10,248 nucleotides of DNA from Chitinophagaceae bacterium. Its GTDB lineage: Bacteria > Bacteroidota > Bacteroidia > Chitinophagales > Chitinophagaceae. Positions 6,303-10,248 of this stretch are shown piece by piece. The notes beneath the pieces are model-generated. The model searched no databases and was not told the origin of the DNA. It was given only the letters and a program-made list of their open reading frames with translations. The stretch is from positions 1 through 10,248 of the forward strand of contig JADGPY010000335.1 in assembly GCA_017882205.1 (NCBI GenBank), in the 5' to 3' direction. Position 1 is the stretch's first letter. The number at the start of each line of letters is the position of its first letter. Position numbers and translations under genes: made by a program.

Positions 6303-6992
6303 TTATTCTTTAAAAACAAAACGATACCCTATACCAGATTCGGTAACAAAATATTCAGGCCGGTTAGGATCATTTTCTAACTTTTTTCTTAGTTGTGCGA
6401 TAAATACCCTTAAATATTGAGTTTGATTGATAAAGCCTGGCCCCCATACTTCTCTTAATAAATATTGATGGGTCAATACTCTTCCTTCATTTTTTGCAAA
6501 TGTTGCAAGCAAGGCATATTCCGTGGCTGTCAGTTTAATTAGTTCATTATTCCTTTTTACTGTTCTTGCTGATAGATCAATTTGAAGATCATTGTACGAA
6601 AGCACAGGATTATTTTCTTCAGTGAATGCGCCTCGTAAGGCAGTACGCATACGAGCCAAAAGCTCTCCTGTTCTAAATGGCTTGGTTAAATAATCATTAG
6701 CACCGGCATCCAATGCATTAACAATATCCTCTTCGTTGTTCAGTACTGAAAGAATAATTACAGGATTGGTATACCATTCTCTAAGTTTTTGCAAAACTGA
6801 ATGTCCATCTTCATCAGGCAATCCAAGGTCGAGTATGATCATATCCGGTGGATGGTTGGCAGCCATAATGATCCCTTCCTTTGCAGTGGCTGCCTTACTG
6901 ACCGAATAGTCATTAGTCTGCAATGTAATTTCTAACAGCTTACGCATTTGTACTTCATCATCAATTATCAATATCTCCGCCGGATTACTCAT
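6303..6992 (-). CDS. kdpE: KdpE-like OmpR-family response regulator
   Basis: A 229-residue two-domain response regulator. The receiver domain (about 5-115) has the acidic pair Asp11/Asp12, phospho-acceptor Asp55 in MIILDLGLPD, Ser82 in the T/S switch position and Lys104 in NDYLTKPF. The stretch LDAGANDYLTKPF is very close to that of KdpE. The OmpR/PhoB winged-helix DNA-binding domain (about 130-227) ends with ESGIGYRFVF. The frame extends upstream to a TTG at 7028, but the ATG at 6992 (MSNPAEILIIDDE) is preferred. It gives KdpE length and an 8-base overlap (ATGAGTAA) with the kinase stop, typical of translational coupling. The partner is the kinase at 6985-8067, and the likely target is kup just downstream. 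The KdpE-like class is clear; that it truly responds to potassium is inferred. Confidence 0.9.
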   Translation of the reverse strand: MSNPAEILIIDDEVQMRKLLEITLQTNDYSVSKAATAKEGIIMAANHPPDMIILDLGLPDEDGHSVLQKLREWYTNPVIILSVLNNEEDIVNALDAGANDYLTKPFRTGELLARMRTALRGAFTEENNPVLSYNDLQIDLSARTVKRNNELIKLTATEYALLATFAKNEGRVLTHQYLLREVWGPGFINQTQYLRVFIAQLRKKLENDPNRPEYFVTESGIGYRFVFKE

Positions 6993-8067
6993 TTTTAATA
7001 TTTTTTTGATAGGAAGTTTCAGCAACAATATTTATGGTAAACCTGGCTCCGCCAGTTGAAAGATTTTCTAAATATATTGATCCTCCCATCGCTTCTGTAA
7101 AGCCTTTTACAATTGATAAACCTAAACCAGTTCCGCCAGTTTTTGTATTTTTTAGCCGATAGAATTTATCAAATACATGAGTTATTTCGTCCGGTATAAA
7201 TCCCTTCCCATTGTCTTCAATAATGATCTGTAAAACATCGGCATGGCAAATCGCAATAATATTTATTATACAGGTTGCATCAGTATATATGGCTGCATTA
7301 TTTACCAGATTATAAATTACCTGCTCAAGCATTCCTTTGTCTAATTTAAATAGAGGAATTGCAGGGTTTATATTAATATTTATTTTCTGACTTATGCCGT
7401 TCTCTTCGATTCTTTTTACTACATCATAAATAACTTCGATAATATCGCACCAATCCTTTTTAGGTTGGATAATGCCAGATTCCAGCCTGGACATATTTAG
7501 CAGATTCTCAACCTGCTGATTTAATCTAAAAGATGCTTTAGAAATTTCTTTTACTAATTCGTACCTGTTATTTTGTGTAAGTTTCTCATTATGATTCTGC
7601 AAATTATCAGTGGCTCCTATAATTGCTGCAATTGGGGTACGCAACTCATGAGATAAAGAATTAAGAATAGTGTTGTATAATTTTACTGTATTAGCCTTCT
7701 CCTCTTTTTGCATTGCCACCTTTTCAATTTGCCGGATTTTATAAGTTAACACTGCATTTACCGAGGCAATTACAAAATACATAAGCAACAGAATAGAATC
7801 ATCAGTAGTTGCAACTTGCAGCGTAAAATGAGGAGGTATAAAAAAATAATCCCATATCAATGCACTCATAAGTGCAGCAGCTAAGACTGGTAAAATATCA
7901 AAAAACATAGCTATCAAGGATACTGTAACCAGTAATATGAATGCTACAACCCTGTATCCAATATATCCAGAGAAAATAAAACAAATTCCTGCTACCAAAA
8001 AAATCAGTAAAATGCTATAGAGATACTGTTTTGTTTTACTGAATTTGTTTATAAAGAGTTCAACCAT
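6985..8067 (-). CDS. Short KdpD-like sensor histidine kinase (DUF4118 + HisKA + HATPase)
   Basis: A 360-residue membrane histidine kinase. Residues 14 to about 108 form the four-helix DUF4118 region of KdpD, including the signature ALIWDYFFIPPHFTLQV. Then come a short coiled linker, a HisKA domain with SLSHELRTP (phospho-acceptor His140), and a HATPase domain with N box NLVNNAA (253-259), G1 DNGKGF (285-290), FDKFYR and G2 GGTGLGLS (311-318). Full-length KdpD is about 900 residues and begins with a KdpD nucleotide-binding domain and a Usp domain; both are missing here, and there is no room for them upstream. A longer reading from TTG at 8085 is possible but would start next to a promoter -7 element, so ATG at 8067 is chosen. 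The 3' end overlaps the regulator by 8 bases. It presumably phosphorylates that regulator; the signal (K+, turgor or other) is not readable from sequence. Confidence 0.9.
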   Translation of the reverse strand: MVELFINKFSKTKQYLYSILLIFLVAGICFIFSGYIGYRVVAFILLVTVSLIAMFFDILPVLAAALMSALIWDYFFIPPHFTLQVATTDDSILLLMYFVIASVNAVLTYKIRQIEKVAMQKEEKANTVKLYNTILNSLSHELRTPIAAIIGATDNLQNHNEKLTQNNRYELVKEISKASFRLNQQVENLLNMSRLESGIIQPKKDWCDIIEVIYDVVKRIEENGISQKINININPAIPLFKLDKGMLEQVIYNLVNNAAIYTDATCIINIIAICHADVLQIIIEDNGKGFIPDEITHVFDKFYRLKNTKTGGTGLGLSIVKGFTEAMGGSIYLENLSTGGARFTINIVAETSYQKNIKNE

Positions 8068-8087
8068 GTATGATATATAAACCAATA

Positions 8088-8095
8088 CAAAATTA
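8088..8095 (-). promoter_or_regulatory. Candidate -7 promoter element for the kinase-regulator operon
   Basis: The minus strand reads TAATTTTG, a perfect TAnnTTTG match, ending 20 bases before the ATG at 8067. No good -33 TTG is visible at the expected 19-21 base distance, so this is half a promoter. Transcription starting just downstream would exclude the TTG at 8085 as a start codon. Confidence 0.4.
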
Positions 8096-8129
8096 CTTCA
8101 GAACTTATTAGCATAATATAAAAGGAAAG

Positions 8130-8140
8130 ATGCTTTGCAT
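8130..8140. promoter_or_regulatory. Dyad upstream of the kinase gene (possible operator)
   Basis: ATGC-ttt-GCAT forms a perfect four-base-arm dyad 63-73 bases before the kinase ATG and about 35 bases upstream of the TAATTTTG element. It nearly repeats the centre of the dyad before kup. A common binding site for the KdpE-like regulator is possible but unproven. Confidence 0.28.
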
Positions 8141-8175
8141 AAAGATTTTATAAAGAGAAGTGGTTAAGCTAAATA

Positions 8176-8835
8176 TTAAGCTCTTTTTGCCTTAATTACC
8201 CCGGCAATAATAAACAGGGCCATCTCAGCGGCAATGATCAACATATAGCAATAAGAGTTGGTTGAATAAAGCCCGGTTATCCAAAAATAAAGAAGAGAGG
8301 AAAAACAACAGACCGACGCAGTAAGGGGAATCCCCCATTTAAATACTTCCAGGAGTTTGTAGGCCTGGTGAACAGAAGGAGTTGAGCGTTGCGGGATAGG
8401 TTTTATCTTCTTCCACAGGTAAATGTTTTCGATTATATCTAAAAGAAAAGCCAATGCTTGTAGCCAGGCTAAAATTGAAAATAGCCCCTGGCCAAAGTGG
8501 CCATTCATTTTAGTCGCCACCTTCATAGATAAGAGAAAAATACCCCCATAGGTGGATGGCATGAACAAGAAGAAATCTACCAATAACTGCCCTTTTAATG
8601 CTTTTACTGCTTGATCCCTCTTCTTAGCATCAGGCAGGAGAAAGAGACCGCCAATAATATTAACCAGTTCCTGGGGAGTGGCAGGAAATTCCAGGTCCAT
8701 CATAGTAAATTTGCGTTCTACCACATCTATAGTATACAAATGCTTAGTTTGAAGTCCCATAATAAAAGTAGCGAACAACATTATCCCAAATGCTATTGCG
8801 AACCATAGCCAGATATCAGGTATTAGTAAAGACAT
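8176..8835 (-). CDS. Five-helix integral membrane protein, function unknown
   Basis: A 219-residue protein with about five hydrophobic segments (near residues 8-28, 83-105, 116-140, 168-190 and 193-213). Between the first two is a roughly 50-residue polar stretch with PATPQELVNIIGG and a charged KKRDQ segment. Two motifs stand out inside helices: DFFLFMPSTYGG (87-98) and LDIIENIYLW (132-141). An acidic 'D..EN' in a helix is recurrent in small bacterial membrane proteins of unknown function. I cannot name the family. The gene starts 36 bases after the patatin gene stops and on the same strand, so the two are probably co-transcribed. That suggests, but does not show, a role in lipid or envelope biology. 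The kinase operon follows after 108 bases with its own candidate promoter element. No enzyme signature was recognised. Confidence 0.8.
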   Translation of the reverse strand: MSLLIPDIWLWFAIAFGIMLFATFIMGLQTKHLYTIDVVERKFTMMDLEFPATPQELVNIIGGLFLLPDAKKRDQAVKALKGQLLVDFFLFMPSTYGGIFLLSMKVATKMNGHFGQGLFSILAWLQALAFLLDIIENIYLWKKIKPIPQRSTPSVHQAYKLLEVFKWGIPLTASVCCFSSLLYFWITGLYSTNSYCYMLIIAAEMALFIIAGVIKAKRA

Positions 8836-8871
8836 AATAAATATTTAATTGAGAAATTAAAGTGTGGCCAA

Positions 8872-10248
8872 TCATTTTAAGGTGGCTGCAATGTCTACAA
8901 GCAGTTTTTGTGTTTTCTCTCTGTTATCCTTATACTCCTGCCAGTCAAAATTTAGTAAGAATTCTGTTGCCGCCTCTGCTCCAATCAAAAACATGTCTAT
9001 CTTTTCATCAGTTTTTAAAAAGAAGTTAAGCCAGTTAAATTTGGATAATGGAACTTTTCCGATTCCTTTTCCAAACATTTTATTTTTTAAGAGGAAGTCC
9101 TTGTCATAATAAAACCTCGTTGTATTAAAAATACGGCCGAAGTATCCGAAGATGCTCCAACTTGATGCACCTTTTGTGTTGTCATCGGGATTATTGTCAT
9201 CCAGGTCAATACCTAAAGATGGTAGGCAGGGCACTGTTACATTTGGATTGTAAAAAATACTCATAGGAAAATCAGAAAGTATACCTCCGTCTACAAAACG
9301 GACTGTTGTTGGCGGATCGGACTCATTAAACCTATCCTTCCATGCATCTTTAATTTCCTGGGTAGTACAAGCTATATCCTTAATAAAATATGATTCAAAA
9401 AAGATGGGAATAGACATAGAAGCTCTAATGAAGCCGGCGGGTTGAAGATCATCAATGTTTTGCCTGAACAGTGAGCACATCTCCGGAAACTGAATTTTGT
9501 TTTCGGTTACTACCTCTGAGGTGATAAAAGTGACATCGCCTTTTAAATCTTCGATACTTTCTGTTCGATTATCGCGCAAATAAAGGCCTTCAATCGGCGC
9601 ACTTGCCTTATTTTTTAAATCAGTGACAGTCTTTACACCGTTGGCAATCAGCTGACTTTTTATCCAATCATATAAAAAGTCACCTGGATTGATACCAAAC
9701 CCTGATTCTTTAAATCGTTTTAACAGGGAATATATATAATGGAGAATAATAATCATCGATACCAGTAAAAGGCCTGTGAATACAAAGAATATCCTCGTAA
9801 CAATGGATAATCCGGGAAACTTTGTTTCTAACCCCAAAAAAAGAAAGTCTCCTATCAACAACCCAGAGAATATTATTACGAAACCGATCAGCCATCTTTT
9901 TAATTTGATTGAAAAATCAGTATGTGTAATGAAGGTTTTGATGACCCTGCGTATAAAAGGGTGTCCATCTATAAGCTTAAAAAAGTCGAGTTTGCAAATA
10001 GCATCCAATATTTTATAGGATTTGGTTTCATCTTTTTTTCCTATTACTGTCATCAGTGCAGTATTGATGGCACCAGCGCTTGTGCCAGCCAGGCGCATGA
10101 AACGAATGCCTGCTAATTCAAGAATATAAGTATACCCAACAAGTGCAATTCCCAAAACACCGCCTCCTTTTTGCACCAGGTTCACATATTGATGTCCATC
10201 TTTATCCAGCGTATCTGAAACAATAAGCTGTTCATAGTTATCACCAAA
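8872..10248 (-). CDS. Patatin-like phospholipase with inserted membrane hairpin (5' end outside window)
   Basis: The frame is open to the right edge. The 21 codons before the first in-window GTG (10185) read FGDNYEQLIVSDTLDKDGHQ and one more residue, sensible coding that leads into the fold, so the start is outside and 458 residues are visible. Numbered from the edge, the patatin oxyanion loop is GGGVLG (28-33), the nucleophile elbow is GTSAG (55-59, Ser57) and the catalytic Asp is in DGG (320-322). The Ser-Asp dyad is complete, so lipid acyl hydrolase activity is expected. Between elbow and Asp, two strong hydrophobic segments (about 120-140 and 152-176) form a likely membrane hairpin that would anchor the enzyme; many patatins lack this. 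No signal peptide can be judged. The five-helix membrane protein gene follows after 36 bases. Substrate (phospholipid, lysolipid or other) is unknown. Confidence 0.9.
   Translation of the reverse strand, partial: FGDNYEQLIVSDTLDKDGHQYVNLVQKGGGVLGIALVGYTYILELAGIRFMRLAGTSAGAINTALMTVIGKKDETKSYKILDAICKLDFFKLIDGHPFIRRVIKTFITHTDFSIKLKRWLIGFVIIFSGLLIGDFLFLGLETKFPGLSIVTRIFFVFTGLLLVSMIIILHYIYSLLKRFKESGFGINPGDFLYDWIKSQLIANGVKTVTDLKNKASAPIEGLYLRDNRTESIEDLKGDVTFITSEVVTENKIQFPEMCSLFRQNIDDLQPAGFIRASMSIPIFFESYFIKDIACTTQEIKDAWKDRFNESDPPTTVRFVDGGILSDFPMSIFYNPNVTVPCLPSLGIDLDDNNPDDNTKGASSWSIFGYFGRIFNTTRFYYDKDFLLKNKMFGKGIGKVPLSKFNWLNFFLKTDEKIDMFLIGAEAATEFLLNFDWQEYKDNREKTQKLLVDIAATLK

Noticed and set aside
6993..7028. 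TTG-initiated extension of the response regulator
   Set aside because: The receiver fold starts at ILIIDDE; the ATG at 6992 gives normal KdpE length and a coupled 8-base overlap with the kinase stop.
8611..10116. Several 60-80 codon frames on the plus strand, and one on the minus strand at 9710-9895
   Set aside because: They lie antisense to or out of frame with the five-helix and patatin genes, whose motifs are intact, so they are shadows.

Overview
The window looks like an ordinary chromosomal stretch from a member of the Bacteroidota, plausibly near the Chitinophagaceae; that placement is an inference. Reasons: the DNA is AT-rich, starts lack a clear Shine-Dalgarno sequence, there are several matches to the Bacteroidota -7 promoter motif TAnnTTTG, and the first gene begins with the 'VGINNPSPAEKLDVNGN' type of secreted N-terminus common in that phylum. 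No tRNA, rRNA, CRISPR array, transposase or phage gene was seen.

Layout, left to right. Bases 1-338 hold no convincing gene, only a small 9-base tandem repeat and candidate promoters. A secreted glycine-rich protein (339-1190, +) converges, 9 bases apart, on a DctA-type dicarboxylate symporter (1200-2450, -). Upstream of the symporter on the same strand lies a fluoride-resistance unit: a fluoride riboswitch (about 3291-3342), the fluoride channel gene crcB (start best placed at 3260) and an overlapping DUF190 gene. Next are a small single-domain eRF1/Pelota-like protein (3488-3877, -) and, divergently, a 54-residue two-helix membrane protein (3991-4155, +). The right half is all minus strand. 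It holds a Kup potassium transporter (4237-6201), a KdpE-like response regulator (6303-6992), a short KdpD-like sensor kinase overlapping it by 8 bases (6985-8067), a five-helix membrane protein of unknown function (8176-8835), and a patatin-like phospholipase whose 5' end runs off the right edge (8872-10248).

How the genes work together. The fluoride unit is the clearest regulatory story. The aptamer's pseudoknot strand can alternatively pair with a 14-base segment containing the crcB start codon, so fluoride binding should free that start codon. A longer reading of crcB from 3344 would wrongly translate the aptamer. The second theme is potassium: kinase, regulator and Kup are consecutive, with no kdpFABC in view. 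The kinase lacks the large N-terminal KdpD and Usp domains, so this may be a slimmed KdpDE pair that controls Kup. The patatin gene and the five-helix protein probably form a lipid or membrane-related operon.

I found no clearly unprecedented system. The most rewarding items are the riboswitch with its start-codon-masking arm, the short KdpD/KdpE/Kup cluster, and the patatin plus membrane-protein pair.
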